From Burkholderiales bacterium (GTDB lineage: Bacteria; Pseudomonadota; Gammaproteobacteria; Burkholderiales; Usitatibacteraceae), in contig JADGRS010000033.1 in NCBI GenBank assembly GCA_017880705.1, positions 1 to 13,812 of the forward strand: a DNA stretch of 13,812 nucleotides. Direction: 5' to 3'. A model generated the notes under the pieces. That model made no database searches and had not been told where the DNA came from. It was given only the letters and a program-made list of their open reading frames with translations. Made by a program: the position numbers and the translations under genes. Shown in pieces: positions 1 through 7,293 of this stretch (position 1 is its first letter; the number at the start of each line of letters is the position of its first letter).

Positions 1-638
1 GCGGCCGCGGGCGGCGCGGGCAGCTTCGAATTCTGCTTCGGCGGCTCGGGCTTCGGCGGTTCGGGCTTGGGAGGTTCGGGCTTCGCGGCTTCGGGCTTCG
101 CGGCCTGCAGCGGCACCGCGGGCGCCTTCGCGATCGACTCGGGCTGCGCCGCCGGAGCCGCCACGGCGACCTGGGTCTCGCTGGTCTTGCGCCCCGCGGC
201 GCCCGGCGGCGTGGGCTTGATGAAGAGCCACCAGTACATCGCCGCGAACCCGATCACGAGCGCGACCACCGCGAGGCTCGCCGCCTTGACGTAGGGATTC
301 TGCAGGCGATCGCCGAGCGGATCGAAGCGGATGTTCTGCGTCGGCACCACGATGCCGGGCTTCTGGTCGCGCGGCGCGTGCTCGGGAAGGAGCGCGAGCG
401 CGTCTTCCGCGCGAAGCCCGAGGACCTTCGCGTAGTTGCGAATGAAGCCGCGCAGGAACGTGCCTTTCGGCAGGCGCGTGTAGTCGCCGGTCTCGATCGC
501 CTCGATCTGGTAGGCGCTCATGTGAAGGCGCTGTGCCGCATCGGAGCGCGACAGCCCCTGGCGCTCACGCTCGGACGCGAGTGTCTGTCCCAGCGTGCGG
601 GACGAGGCGTTGTCGGCGGTGGATTCGACGGATTCCAC
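1..638 (-). CDS. rodZ: RodZ cytoskeletal cell-shape protein (partial, C-terminus off the left edge)
   Basis: RodZ anchors the MreB cytoskeleton to the inner membrane and helps keep rod shape. About 212 residues are visible. An N-terminal Xre-like helix-turn-helix (about residues 16-80, with LGQTLASERERQGLS and the typical FLRGFIRNYAKVLGL) is followed by a linker and a single membrane segment at about 119-140. A periplasmic Ala/Pro/Lys-rich region with KPEPP repeats then begins. The C-terminal RodZ beta domain (DUF4115) should lie beyond base 1. The start is GTG at 638, six bases after the pilW stop; a TAG in the same frame (the pilW stop itself) rules out a longer version. The Shine-Dalgarno is weak. 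Position after pilW matches the common ndk-rlmN-pilW-rodZ-ispG order. Identification is confident; the exact start less so. Confidence 0.93.
   Translation of the reverse strand, partial: MESVESTADNASSRTLGQTLASERERQGLSRSDAAQRLHMSAYQIEAIETGDYTRLPKGTFLRGFIRNYAKVLGLRAEDALALLPEHAPRDQKPGIVVPTQNIRFDPLGDRLQNPYVKAASLAVVALVIGFAAMYWWLFIKPTPPGAAGRKTSETQVAVAAPAAQPESIAKAPAVPLQAAKPEAAKPEPPKPEPPKPEPPKQNSKLPAPPAA
36..110 (-). repeat. 15-bp tandem repeat encoding the KPEPP/KPEAA linker of RodZ
   Basis: Five consecutive in-frame 15-bp units (36-50, 51-65, 66-80, 81-95, 96-110) each begin with a lysine codon or its degenerate copy and encode KPEPP three times, KPEAA, and a decayed LQAAK-like unit. Units differ at only a few positions. 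A multiple of three keeps the frame, so copy-number change would lengthen or shorten the periplasmic stalk without breaking the gene. Confidence 0.85.
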
Positions 639-644
639 GGCAAC

Positions 645-1418
645 CTACGGGCGCCTCTCGAGGAGCTCGTGCGCTTCCGGCGTATCGGGAAAGCGCCGGC
701 GCAGCTGCTGCAGGTAGCTTTGCTCGGCGCCGCTGTCGTTCAACCCCCGGGCGATCTTCACGCCCATCGTGAGCGCCTCGAGGCTCGGAGAGCTGGTGAG
801 GCGCATGTAGCGAAGCAGATACGCCTCCGAATCCTTGAGCGCTCCGCGCTCGAACGTGATCACCGAAAGATTGAAGAGCGCGCCGATCATGTCCGGCCGG
901 ATGAGCACCGCGCGGCGCAGCTGGTCCTCGGCGTCCTGCGTGCGCCCCATGCGGCGCAGGCAAAGGCCCGCCGAGAGGAATGCCTTCTCCGGCGTGGGGT
1001 AGAAATTGTCGCTGGCGGCGCGCTGGATCATGTCGAGGCCGCGCTGCGTGTCGTTTCGCAGGCACAGGAACCATCCGAAGTTGTTGAGCACCTCGGCGTT
1101 GTTGGGCGACATCCTGAGCGCCTGGTTGAACGCCTCGCGCGCCTGCGCGTCCTCGTGCAGCTCCATGTAGATGAGCCCCTGCATGTTGAAGGCGGGAAAG
1201 TAGCTCGAGTCCTCCTTCAGCGCCTGGCGCACCTCGGCGAGCGCCACCGTGAAATTGCCGCGCGCGTAGTACTCGCCGGCGAGGGCGGTGTGCACTTCGG
1301 CGCGGCGATGGCCGTCGGCCGCCTTGTTGTCGGTGACCGGCTTCGTCTCGACCGTGCTCTGCGAGGAGCAGCCGGCGAGCGCGGCGGCGAGGATTGCGAT
1401 GGCGAGGGCGTTGCGCAT
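645..1418 (-). CDS. pilW: Type IV pilus biogenesis/stability lipoprotein PilW (PilF)
   Basis: PilW/PilF is an outer-membrane TPR lipoprotein that helps the PilQ secretin assemble and stabilises type IV pili. The 257-residue product starts [17 protein letters not shown], a lipoprotein signal with lipobox LAGC and Cys17 as the predicted lipidated residue. The rest is a run of tetratricopeptide repeats from about residue 45 to 255 (for example GEYYARGNFTVALAEVRQAL and AEVLNNFGWFLCL), the usual PilW architecture and length. The ATG overlaps the rlmN stop by one base (TGATG on the minus strand), implying translational coupling. The rodZ start follows six bases after its stop. No pilus structural genes are visible here, which is normal for this conserved cluster. 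Confidence 0.94.
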   Translation of the reverse strand: MRNALAIAILAAALAGCSSQSTVETKPVTDNKAADGHRRAEVHTALAGEYYARGNFTVALAEVRQALKEDSSYFPAFNMQGLIYMELHEDAQAREAFNQALRMSPNNAEVLNNFGWFLCLRNDTQRGLDMIQRAASDNFYPTPEKAFLSAGLCLRRMGRTQDAEDQLRRAVLIRPDMIGALFNLSVITFERGALKDSEAYLLRYMRLTSSPSLEALTMGVKIARGLNDSGAEQSYLQQLRRRFPDTPEAHELLERRP

Positions 1419-2608
1419 CAGTGTCCCGGATGTGAGTGGATGCGGACGGTCTTCTTCTTCATGCGGTTCACCACCTGGCCGGCAAGCTGGCCGCATGCCG
1501 CGTCGATGTCGTCGCCGCGCGTGCGGCGAATGGTCGCGATGAAGCCGGCGTCGAGCAGCACCTGCTGGAAGCGCTTGATGCGATCCACGGCGGAGCGCTC
1601 GAAGCCCGAATCGGGGAAGCCGTTGAACGGGATGAGGTTCACCTTGCTCGGCACCTTCTTCAGCAGGCGCGCGAGCTCCTTCGCGTGGTCGGGCGCGTCG
1701 TTCACGCCCTGGAGCATCACGTACTCGAAGGTGATGAAGTCGCGCGGCGACACCTCGAGGTACTCGCGGCACGCGGCGAGGAGCTCGGCGATCGGATAGG
1801 TCTTGTTCAGCGGCACGATGCGGCTGCGCAGCTCGTCGTTGGGCGCATGCAGGCTTACTGCGAGCGCCACCGGCAAGGCCTCGGCGAGCTTGCGGATCTG
1901 CGGCACGACGCCCGAAGTCGAGAGCGTCACGCGGCGGCGCGAAAGGCCGTAGGCGAAATCGTCGAGCATGATCCTCATCGCGGCGACCACGGGCTCGAAA
2001 TTGTTCAGCGGCTCGCCCATGCCCATCATCACGACGTTGCTCACGGGGCGCGGCGAGCGCGATTCGCCGTCCCCGCTCGGGCGCGGCGCGCCCTCCGCAT
2101 TCGGAGCGGGCAGGCGCGCGGTGCGCGGCTCGAGGCGCGAAGCCAGTCCCTCGCGCTCCATCTCCTCGAGGCGCCGGTTGGCGACCCACACCTGGCCGAT
2201 GATCTCCGCGACGCCCAGGTCGCGATTGAATCCCTGGCGGCCCGTCGAGCAGAACTTGCAGTCGAGCGCGCAGCCGACCTGCGAAGACACGCAGAGCGTG
2301 CCGCGATCGTCCTCGGGGATGTACACGGTCTCGATGCCGTTGCCCACGCCGACGTCGAAGAGCCACTTCACGGTGCCGTCCTCGGAGCGGTGCTCCGAGA
2401 GGATCGCGGGCGCGCGCACTTCGGCGATCGCGTTCAGCTTCTCGCGCAGCGATTTCGCGAGGTCCGTCATCGCGCCGAAATCGGCGACGCCGCGCTGATG
2501 GATCCACTGGAACACCTGGCGCGCGCGAAACGGCTTCTCCCCCTGCGCGCCGAACCACTCGGTCATCGCGGGCAGGGTGAAATCGAGAAGGTTGGTCCTG
2601 TCGCTCAT
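1418..2608 (-). CDS. rlmN: Dual-specificity RNA methyltransferase RlmN (23S rRNA A2503 / tRNA A37 C2-methylation)
   Basis: RlmN is a radical-SAM enzyme that methylates C2 of A2503 in 23S rRNA and A37 of some tRNAs. From the ATG at 2608 the protein has 396 residues. The radical-SAM cluster CALDCKFC is at Cys113-Cys117-Cys120, the SAM-binding [10 protein letters not shown] at about 192-201, and the C-terminal catalytic Cys372 in [10 protein letters not shown], equivalent to E. coli Cys355. A GTG at 2611 could start one codon earlier, but GAGG lies six bases from the ATG and only three from the GTG, so ATG is preferred. Residues about 159-188 form a Pro/Arg/Ala-rich insert before the GMGEP strand that looks foreign to the fold (see findings). 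It lies downstream of ndk with a 21-bp gap. Confidence 0.96.
   Translation of the reverse strand: MSDRTNLLDFTLPAMTEWFGAQGEKPFRARQVFQWIHQRGVADFGAMTDLAKSLREKLNAIAEVRAPAILSEHRSEDGTVKWLFDVGVGNGIETVYIPEDDRGTLCVSSQVGCALDCKFCSTGRQGFNRDLGVAEIIGQVWVANRRLEEMEREGLASRLEPRTARLPAPNAEGAPRPSGDGESRSPRPVSNVVMMGMGEPLNNFEPVVAAMRIMLDDFAYGLSRRRVTLSTSGVVPQIRKLAEALPVALAVSLHAPNDELRSRIVPLNKTYPIAELLAACREYLEVSPRDFITFEYVMLQGVNDAPDHAKELARLLKKVPSKVNLIPFNGFPDSGFERSAVDRIKRFQQVLLDAGFIATIRRTRGDDIDAACGQLAGQVVNRMKKKTVRIHSHPGH
2045..2134. repeat. Candidate intragenic palindromic insert inside rlmN
   Basis: This GC-rich stretch encodes about 30 residues of low-complexity Pro/Arg/Ala/Ser sequence in RlmN at a loop position. It contains nested inverted repeats: CCCGCTC at 2072-2078 pairs with GAGCGGG at 2105-2111, and CTCCG/CGGAG around CATT lies inside. 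Read on the plus strand it gives [15 protein letters not shown] peptides, typical of small dispersed repeats in GC-rich proteobacteria. That it is a mobile repeat is inferred, not shown. Confidence 0.45.
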
Positions 2609-2629
2609 CACGGGCCTCGTGCTCGCGCC

Positions 2630-3055
2630 TTACCTGCTGTAGACCTGGCTCTGCGGAAAGAAGAACGCGATCTCGGTGGCGGCCGTCTCCGGCGCGTCCG
2701 AGCCGTGCACCGCGTTCGCGTCGATCGAGCGCGCGAAGTCGGCGCGAATGGTGCCCTTGTCGGCCTTCTTCGGGTCGGTGGCGCCCATGAGGTCGCGATT
2801 CTTCGCGATGGCGCCCGGTCCCTCGAGCACCTGGATCATCACCGGTCCCGAGATCATGAATTCGACGAGGTCGTTGAAGAACGGGCGCCCTTTGTGAACG
2901 GCATAGAAGCCCTCGGCGTCGTTGCGCGACAGGTGGACCATCTTCGCCGCGATGATCTTCAGGCCCGCCTTCTCGAATCGGGAGTAGACCTCGCCGATCA
3001 CGTTGTTGCCCACGGCATCGGGTTTGATGATCGAAAGGGTGCGCTCCACCGCCAT
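2630..3055 (-). CDS. ndk: Nucleoside-diphosphate kinase
   Basis: Ndk transfers the gamma-phosphate of ATP to nucleoside diphosphates through a phospho-histidine, balancing the NTP/dNTP pools. The 141-residue length is standard. Visible motifs are [11 protein letters not shown] with Lys11, the Kpn-loop region [16 protein letters not shown], the nucleotide-binding [14 protein letters not shown], and the active-site His117 in NAVHGSD. The ATG at 3055 has a good GGAG six bases upstream. The gene lies between tilS and rlmN; the short AT-rich gap before it may carry its promoter. Confidence 0.97.
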   Translation of the reverse strand: MAVERTLSIIKPDAVGNNVIGEVYSRFEKAGLKIIAAKMVHLSRNDAEGFYAVHKGRPFFNDLVEFMISGPVMIQVLEGPGAIAKNRDLMGATDPKKADKGTIRADFARSIDANAVHGSDAPETAATEIAFFFPQSQVYSR

Positions 3056-3074
3056 GAAAATCTCCGCTAAATTG

Positions 3075-3095
3075 ATGAAAAGTTTAGCTTTTCAT
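3075..3095. promoter_or_regulatory. 8-bp perfect inverted repeat in the AT-rich tilS-ndk junction
   Basis: ATGAAAAG (3075-3082) and CTTTTCAT (3088-3095) are exact reverse complements separated by five bases, and they overlap the tilS stop codon (3092-3094). The surrounding 40 bp are strikingly AT-rich for this window. The site sits 20-40 bp before the ndk start, so it could be an operator or promoter element for ndk, or a weak hairpin at the tilS 3' end. No convincing -35/-10 pair was found (TAAAAT lies nearby on the minus strand). Confidence 0.4.
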
Positions 3096-4447
3096 TTTAA
3101 CACAGCGCGCGCGCCGCGCGCCACAATCCAGCGCGGTTCGAGCCCCCTCGCGCCCTCCGGGCACGCGTATTCGGAGGCGATGCCGATGCCGCTCATCCAA
3201 ACCAGCCGGCCCTCGTGGAAAAGGCACGGAAAATGTTGCCGCTGCCACGGCGAAAACCGTTGCTCCTGGAGCAGGTTCTTCAAGGTGCGCGTGGGCCGGC
3301 CCGGCGCGAGGCGAATGCGCTCGCCCCCGCTGCGGGATCCGAAGTGCCATGCGCCCTGCGCCGCGCGCGCGGCATCGATGCCCTTGCCCACGACCGCGTC
3401 GAAGCGGACCTGCCCGCGCTCGCCTCCGAGCTCGACCTCGGGCTCGCCGCGCCACGGCACGCGCCACGGCTCGCCGGCCCACGGACGGCTTTCGATGTAC
3501 ACGCGGTTGCGGTGGCGCACGAGGGTGACGCCCCCATGCTCGATTCGCACCCGCGCGTCGTCGCGCGCGTCGTAGACCTGGCGCGCCATCTCCTCGAGGC
3601 GCGCGGTGGCGGGCATCGGCAGCGCGTTGCGATCGAGGAACGACCTCAACGCGTTGGCGCGGCGCGCGTCGGCCAGGGGGCGGTGGATGAACATCGGCTC
3701 GGCGCCGACGTCGGCTTCCGTCGAGGCTGCGTCCGGGCCGTCCTCGAGCGCGAGCTCCTCGAGCAATGCGTCGGCGCTCGCCGCGTGGCGCGAGAAGCGC
3801 GCAAGCGCCTCGCGCCACGCGGGAAAACGCGCGTCGAGGAGCGGCGCGAGCTCGCTTCGCAAATAGTTGCGATCGTGCACGCTCGAGACGTTCGACTCGT
3901 CCTCGATCCACCCGAGGCCCGCGGCCTTCGCGTGCTCGAGCAGCGCCGCTCGCGAAAACGCGAGGAACGGGCGGTAGATCCGCACGCCGGACCCCGCAAG
4001 CGCGCGCATCTCCGGCATCGCGGAGACGCCCTTCAGCCCCGTCCCGCGCAGCAGCTGCAGCAACACCGTTTCCGCCTGGTCGTCGAGATGGTGGGCGAGC
4101 GCGACCACCGGCTCGTCGCGTCTCGCGTACACGGCGTAGCGCGCGGCGCGGGCTGCGCCCTCGAGGCCTTCGGCGGAATCGCGATCGACGCGCACGCGTT
4201 CGATCGTGAGCGGCACGCCGCGCGCGGCGCAGAACGCCGCGCAGGAATCGGCCCAGGCATCCGCGTTGGGGCTCAGTCCGTGGTGGACGTGCACCGCGGA
4301 AACGGCCCGTCCCGTTTCGCGGCCGTGGCGCGCCATCAGGTCGAGCAGCACCGTGGAATCGAGGCCGCCTGAGAACCCCACGCAGACCGCGGCGCGCGGG
4401 GGCAGGCTCGCGAAGCCGCTACTCGGCGAGTTCCTTGAACTTCCCAT
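3092..4447 (-). CDS. tilS: tRNA(Ile)-lysidine synthetase
   Basis: TilS converts C34 of the CAU-anticodon tRNA-Ile to lysidine so that it reads AUA codons. The 451-residue product has the N-terminal PP-loop ATPase domain with SGGLDS at 26-31, then AVHVHHGL at about 51-58 and [12 protein letters not shown] at about 116-127. The mid-region [20 protein letters not shown] leads into [12 protein letters not shown]. The TilS C-terminal domain follows, including [21 protein letters not shown]. The ATG at 4447 lies inside the end of accA, a 29-bp overlap, and leaves about 25 residues before the PP loop, as in known TilS proteins. No clear Shine-Dalgarno is seen, which fits coupling to accA translation. 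accA-tilS adjacency is common in proteobacteria. Confidence 0.94.
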   Translation of the reverse strand: MGSSRNSPSSGFASLPPRAAVCVGFSGGLDSTVLLDLMARHGRETGRAVSAVHVHHGLSPNADAWADSCAAFCAARGVPLTIERVRVDRDSAEGLEGAARAARYAVYARRDEPVVALAHHLDDQAETVLLQLLRGTGLKGVSAMPEMRALAGSGVRIYRPFLAFSRAALLEHAKAAGLGWIEDESNVSSVHDRNYLRSELAPLLDARFPAWREALARFSRHAASADALLEELALEDGPDAASTEADVGAEPMFIHRPLADARRANALRSFLDRNALPMPATARLEEMARQVYDARDDARVRIEHGGVTLVRHRNRVYIESRPWAGEPWRVPWRGEPEVELGGERGQVRFDAVVGKGIDAARAAQGAWHFGSRSGGERIRLAPGRPTRTLKNLLQEQRFSPWQRQHFPCLFHEGRLVWMSGIGIASEYACPEGARGLEPRWIVARGARAVLK

Positions 4448-5384
4448 AGTTGACCCAGCGTTCCTGGCGCCGCTCGAGAAGCGCGTCGGCCGAGAGGTCC
4501 TGGAGGCTTCTCAGGCTGTCCTGGATCGCCTTCTTCAGGCTCTTCGCCGCTTCCGCGTGGTCGCGATGGGCGCCGCCCAGGGGCTCGGTCACCACCTTGT
4601 CGACGACACCGAGCGCCTTCAACCGCGTCGAGGTGATGGCGAGGGCGTCGGCCGCCTCGCCCGCGTTGTCGGCGCTCTTCCAGAGGATCGCCGCGCATCC
4701 TTCGGGGGAGATCACCGAGTAGGTCGAGTACTGCATCATGACCGTCACGTCGCCCACCGCGATCGCGAGCGCGCCGCCGGATCCGCCCTCGCCGATCACG
4801 CACGCCACGACCGGCACGCGCAGCCCCGCCATCGCGTAGAGGTTCTTGCCGATCGCCTCCGACTGGCCGCGCTCCTCCGCTCCGATTCCCGGGTAGGCCC
4901 CCGGCGTGTCGATGAAAGTGATGAGCGGGATCGCGAATTTCTCGGCGAGCTTCATGAGGCGCAGCGCCTTGCGGTACCCCTCGGGGCGCGGCATGCCGAA
5001 GTTGCGGAAGATCTTGTCGTTGGTGTCGCGGCCCTTCTGGTGGCCGATCACCATCACGCTCTGGCCGTTGAAGCGCGCGAGGCCGCCCACGATCGCGGGA
5101 TCGTCGGCGAACGAGCGGTCGCCGTGCATCTCCTCGAAGTCGGTGCAGATCGTGTTCACGTAGTCGAGCGTGTACGGGCGTTGCGGATGGCGCGCGACCT
5201 TCGAGATCTGCCACGCGGTGAGCTTCGCGTAGATCTCCTTGGTGAGGTCGCGGCTCTTCTTCGACAGGCGCTCGATCTCCGCGGAGATGTCGACCGCGGA
5301 GTCGTCCTGCACGAAGCGAAGCTCCTCGATCTTCTGTTCGAGTTCCGCGATGGGCTGCTCGAAATCCAGGAAGCTGGTTTTCAC
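4419..5384 (-). CDS. accA: Acetyl-CoA carboxylase carboxyltransferase subunit alpha
   Basis: AccA pairs with AccD to transfer CO2 from carboxybiotin to acetyl-CoA, giving malonyl-CoA for fatty-acid synthesis. The 321 residues match the family (E. coli about 319). Visible landmarks are the N-terminal [18 protein letters not shown], the crotonase-like core with [17 protein letters not shown] (about 158-174), the oxyanion-loop motif [11 protein letters not shown] (about 198-208) and [15 protein letters not shown] (about 222-236). The start is GTG at 5384, immediately preceded in frame by TAA, so no longer version exists. There is no obvious Shine-Dalgarno. It heads a minus-strand run with tilS and is divergent from the cobalamin adenosyltransferase gene, 84 bp away. 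Confidence 0.97.
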   Translation of the reverse strand: MKTSFLDFEQPIAELEQKIEELRFVQDDSAVDISAEIERLSKKSRDLTKEIYAKLTAWQISKVARHPQRPYTLDYVNTICTDFEEMHGDRSFADDPAIVGGLARFNGQSVMVIGHQKGRDTNDKIFRNFGMPRPEGYRKALRLMKLAEKFAIPLITFIDTPGAYPGIGAEERGQSEAIGKNLYAMAGLRVPVVACVIGEGGSGGALAIAVGDVTVMMQYSTYSVISPEGCAAILWKSADNAGEAADALAITSTRLKALGVVDKVVTEPLGGAHRDHAEAAKSLKKAIQDSLRSLQDLSADALLERRQERWVNYGKFKELAE

Positions 5385-5468
5385 TTAGCTGGGTAAACCA
5401 TGGGATGGCGAATGATAGCAGGGGGCGCCACCCCGATCGCGTCGGCGGTTTTTCGGTACGATGCCCCC
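5385..5468. promoter_or_regulatory. Divergent intergenic region between accA and the adenosyltransferase gene
   Basis: This 84-bp gap must hold the promoters for both the accA-tilS run and the plus-strand cobalamin/sigma trio, unless they lie inside coding sequence. TATCAT on the minus strand (5412-5417 in plus coordinates) is a fair -10 candidate for accA, but no spaced -35 box is evident. No cobalamin riboswitch features can be recognised; the gap is too short for one. Confidence 0.35.
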
Positions 5469-6029
5469 ATGGCCAATCGCCTCACCATGATCGTCACCCG
5501 CACCGGCGACGACGGCACCACGGGCCTCGGCGACGGCACGCGCGTGAGCAAGGATTCGGCGCGGGTCGAGGCAATGGGAGATCTCGACGAGCTCAACTGC
5601 GCGATCGGCGTGGTGCTCGCGGAGGGCCTGCCCGCGGCGATCCGGAGCACCCTCGCCCCGTTGCAGAACGACCTCTTCGACCTGGGCGGAGAGGTCTGCA
5701 TCCCGGGACGCTCGGCGATGCGGGACACGCACCTTCGCGAGATCGACCGGCGCATCGAGTCGCTTCGCGAGCCGCTTCCGCCGCTGCGCGATTTCGTGCT
5801 GCCCGGCGGCACGCGTGCCGCGGCTGCGTGCCATCTCGCACGCGCGGTGTGCCGCCGCGCGGAGCGCTCGCTGGTGGCGCTGGGACGCGGCGAAGGCGTC
5901 TCGCCGCTGAGCATCCAGTACATGAACCGCCTTTCGGACCTCCTGTTCCTCGCCGCGCGCGCGATCAACGCCGCGTCGGGCGCCGCCGAGCCGATCTGGC
6001 AGCCGGGCCGCGAGGGCGAGCCGAAATGA
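5469..6029 (+). CDS. PduO-type ATP:cob(I)alamin adenosyltransferase
   Basis: This enzyme transfers the adenosyl group of ATP to reduced cob(I)alamin, making the coenzyme adenosylcobalamin. The 186-residue product carries the PduO-family signature TRTGDDGTTGLGDG (about 10-23), MGDLDELNCAIGV (about 36-48), LQNDLFDLGGE, FVLPGG (109-114), RAVCRRAER (about 125-133) and YMNRLSDLLF (151-160), the ATP- and corrinoid-site segments of the family. The ATG at 5469 is preferred over an in-frame ATG at 5400 because MANRL-x-x-IVTRTGDD is the normal N-terminus. The stop overlaps the next ATG (ATGA), so it is coupled to the sigma factor. Context: btuF, for B12 uptake, lies two genes on, suggesting reliance on imported or salvaged cobalamin. 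Confidence 0.93.
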   Translation: MANRLTMIVTRTGDDGTTGLGDGTRVSKDSARVEAMGDLDELNCAIGVVLAEGLPAAIRSTLAPLQNDLFDLGGEVCIPGRSAMRDTHLREIDRRIESLREPLPPLRDFVLPGGTRAAAACHLARAVCRRAERSLVALGRGEGVSPLSIQYMNRLSDLLFLAARAINAASGAAEPIWQPGREGEPK

Positions 6030-6607
6030 CGCTCGATGCCCCGCAAGCACGCCTCGCCGGGCTCCTCGCGAGGGCCGCGCTCGGCGACCGCGCCGCGTTC
6101 GCCGACCTCTATCGCGCCACCAGCTCGAAACTGTTTGCGGTCTCGCTTCGTATAGTCCGTGAGAGGCCGCTCGCGGAGGAAGCGTTGCAGGACAGTTTCG
6201 TCAACATCTGGAACCACGCCGGAGACTACGCGCAGGCGAAGAGCGCGCCCACGACGTGGATGACGGCGATCGTGCGCAACCGCAGCCTCGACATCGTGCG
6301 GCGCACGCGCGAGGACCCGGATGTCGACGACTCCCTGGCGGCGACCCTCGTGGACGAATCCGCGGTCCCGGCGTCCCAGGCAGAAGCGCGCGCCCATGCG
6401 CACTCGGTGCGCGAATGCCTCGAGGAGCTCGAGTCGGAGCAGCGCCAGACGATCGCGCTCGCCTTCTTCCACGGTCTCACCCATTCGGAGCTCGCCGCGC
6501 ACCTGCGTCGCCCCCTCGGCACGGTGAAGACCCACGTCCGCCGCGGGCTCGCGAAGCTGCGCGATTGCCTCATGCGCAACGACCCCGACGCGGCCGAGCG
6601 CGGCTGA
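6026..6607 (+). CDS. ECF-type (group IV) RNA polymerase sigma factor
   Basis: This 193-residue protein is a two-domain alternative sigma factor. Region 2 spans about residues 23-95 (FADLYRATSSKLFAVSLRIV, AEEALQDSFVNIWNH, TTWMTAIVRNRSLDIVRR). Region 4, with its helix-turn-helix, spans about 128-182 (LESEQRQTIALAFFHGLTHSE, then LGTVKTHVRRGLAKLRD). The start ATG overlaps the upstream stop (ATGA) and its stop overlaps the anti-sigma start (TGATG), so all three genes are probably translated from one message. Being paired with an RskA-type anti-sigma places it with the SigK-like ECF groups. The target promoters and inducing signal cannot be read here. Identification of the family is firm. Confidence 0.92.
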   Translation: MTLDAPQARLAGLLARAALGDRAAFADLYRATSSKLFAVSLRIVRERPLAEEALQDSFVNIWNHAGDYAQAKSAPTTWMTAIVRNRSLDIVRRTREDPDVDDSLAATLVDESAVPASQAEARAHAHSVRECLEELESEQRQTIALAFFHGLTHSELAAHLRRPLGTVKTHVRRGLAKLRDCLMRNDPDAAERG

Positions 6608-7293
6608 TGCGCCTCTCGCCCGATGCCATCAAGGCGCTCGCTCCCGAGTACGTGCTCGGCACGCTGCGCGGCGGCGCGCGCCGCCGGCTCGAAGCGATGC
6701 TGCGCGACAACCGCGCATTGGCGGCGGAGGTGCGCCTCTGGGAGGACGCGCTCACGCCGGTCGCCGAAGCGCTCGCGCCCATCGAGCCGCCGAAGCGCGT
6801 CTGGTCGAACATCGAGTCGCGGGTGGCGTCCGCGCGCGCGGCGCCGCCCGCCTCCGGATTCTGGCGCGGCTTCGGCCTGGTCGCGGGAGGCGTCGCGGCC
6901 GTGCTTTTCGCGTTCTTCGCGTGGATCTCGGTCGCGCCGCGCGACGAGCCGCTGTTCGTCGCGGTGCTCGCCGACACGGCGCCGCGGATGGTCGTCTCGA
7001 TGCACCAGCCCGACCTGATGCGCGTGACGGTGATGAAGCCGTGGGGCGGCATGGAGAATCGCAGCCTCGAGCTGTGGGTCCTTCCGAAGCAAGGCGCGCC
7101 CCGGTCCCTGGGCCTCGTCCCCAACGTGCCCGGCGACACGATGCTGCGCATCAGCCCGAGCGATCCCCGCGTCCAGGGTGCCAATGCGCTCGCGGTGAGC
7201 ATGGAGCCCCCCGGAGGATCGCCCACCGGCCTGCCCACGGGCGCCGTGGTGTGCTCGGGAATGATCGCGCCGATGAAGCCGCGACGCGCCTAG
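6607..7293 (+). CDS. RskA-type membrane anti-sigma factor
   Basis: The 228-residue protein should hold the adjacent ECF sigma factor inactive at the membrane. The N-terminal cytoplasmic anti-sigma segment (APEYVLGTLRGGARRRLEAML, about 12-32) lacks the HxxxCxxC zinc motif, as is usual for RskA relatives. One membrane helix lies at about 88-110. The periplasmic RskA domain includes RSLELWVLPKQGAPRSLGLV (about 152-171) and LAVSMEPPGGSPTGLPTG (about 195-212), the most conserved part of this family. The ATG overlaps the sigma stop by one base. The TAG stop shares the tetramer CTAG with the convergent btuF stop. How it is inactivated (proteolysis or ligand) is not visible. Confidence 0.9.
   Translation: MRLSPDAIKALAPEYVLGTLRGGARRRLEAMLRDNRALAAEVRLWEDALTPVAEALAPIEPPKRVWSNIESRVASARAAPPASGFWRGFGLVAGGVAAVLFAFFAWISVAPRDEPLFVAVLADTAPRMVVSMHQPDLMRVTVMKPWGGMENRSLELWVLPKQGAPRSLGLVPNVPGDTMLRISPSDPRVQGANALAVSMEPPGGSPTGLPTGAVVCSGMIAPMKPRRA

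Noticed and set aside
378..3070. Long plus-strand open frames opposite rodZ, pilW, rlmN and ndk
   Set aside because: They are high-GC antisense shadows with no domain signature; the opposite-strand genes are fully conserved.
5400..5468. A longer N-terminus for the cobalamin adenosyltransferase (ATG at 5400)
   Set aside because: The extra 23 residues match nothing in the family, whose members start just before the TRTGDD motif; ATG at 5469 fits.
5385..5468. A cobalamin riboswitch ahead of the adenosyltransferase gene
   Set aside because: The gap is only 84 bp, too short for the known element, and no B12-box-like sequence is seen.
5457..5469. A TACGAT -10 box giving a leaderless adenosyltransferase transcript
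   Set aside because: There is no -35 element at a proper distance, and the match is weak in GC-rich sequence.
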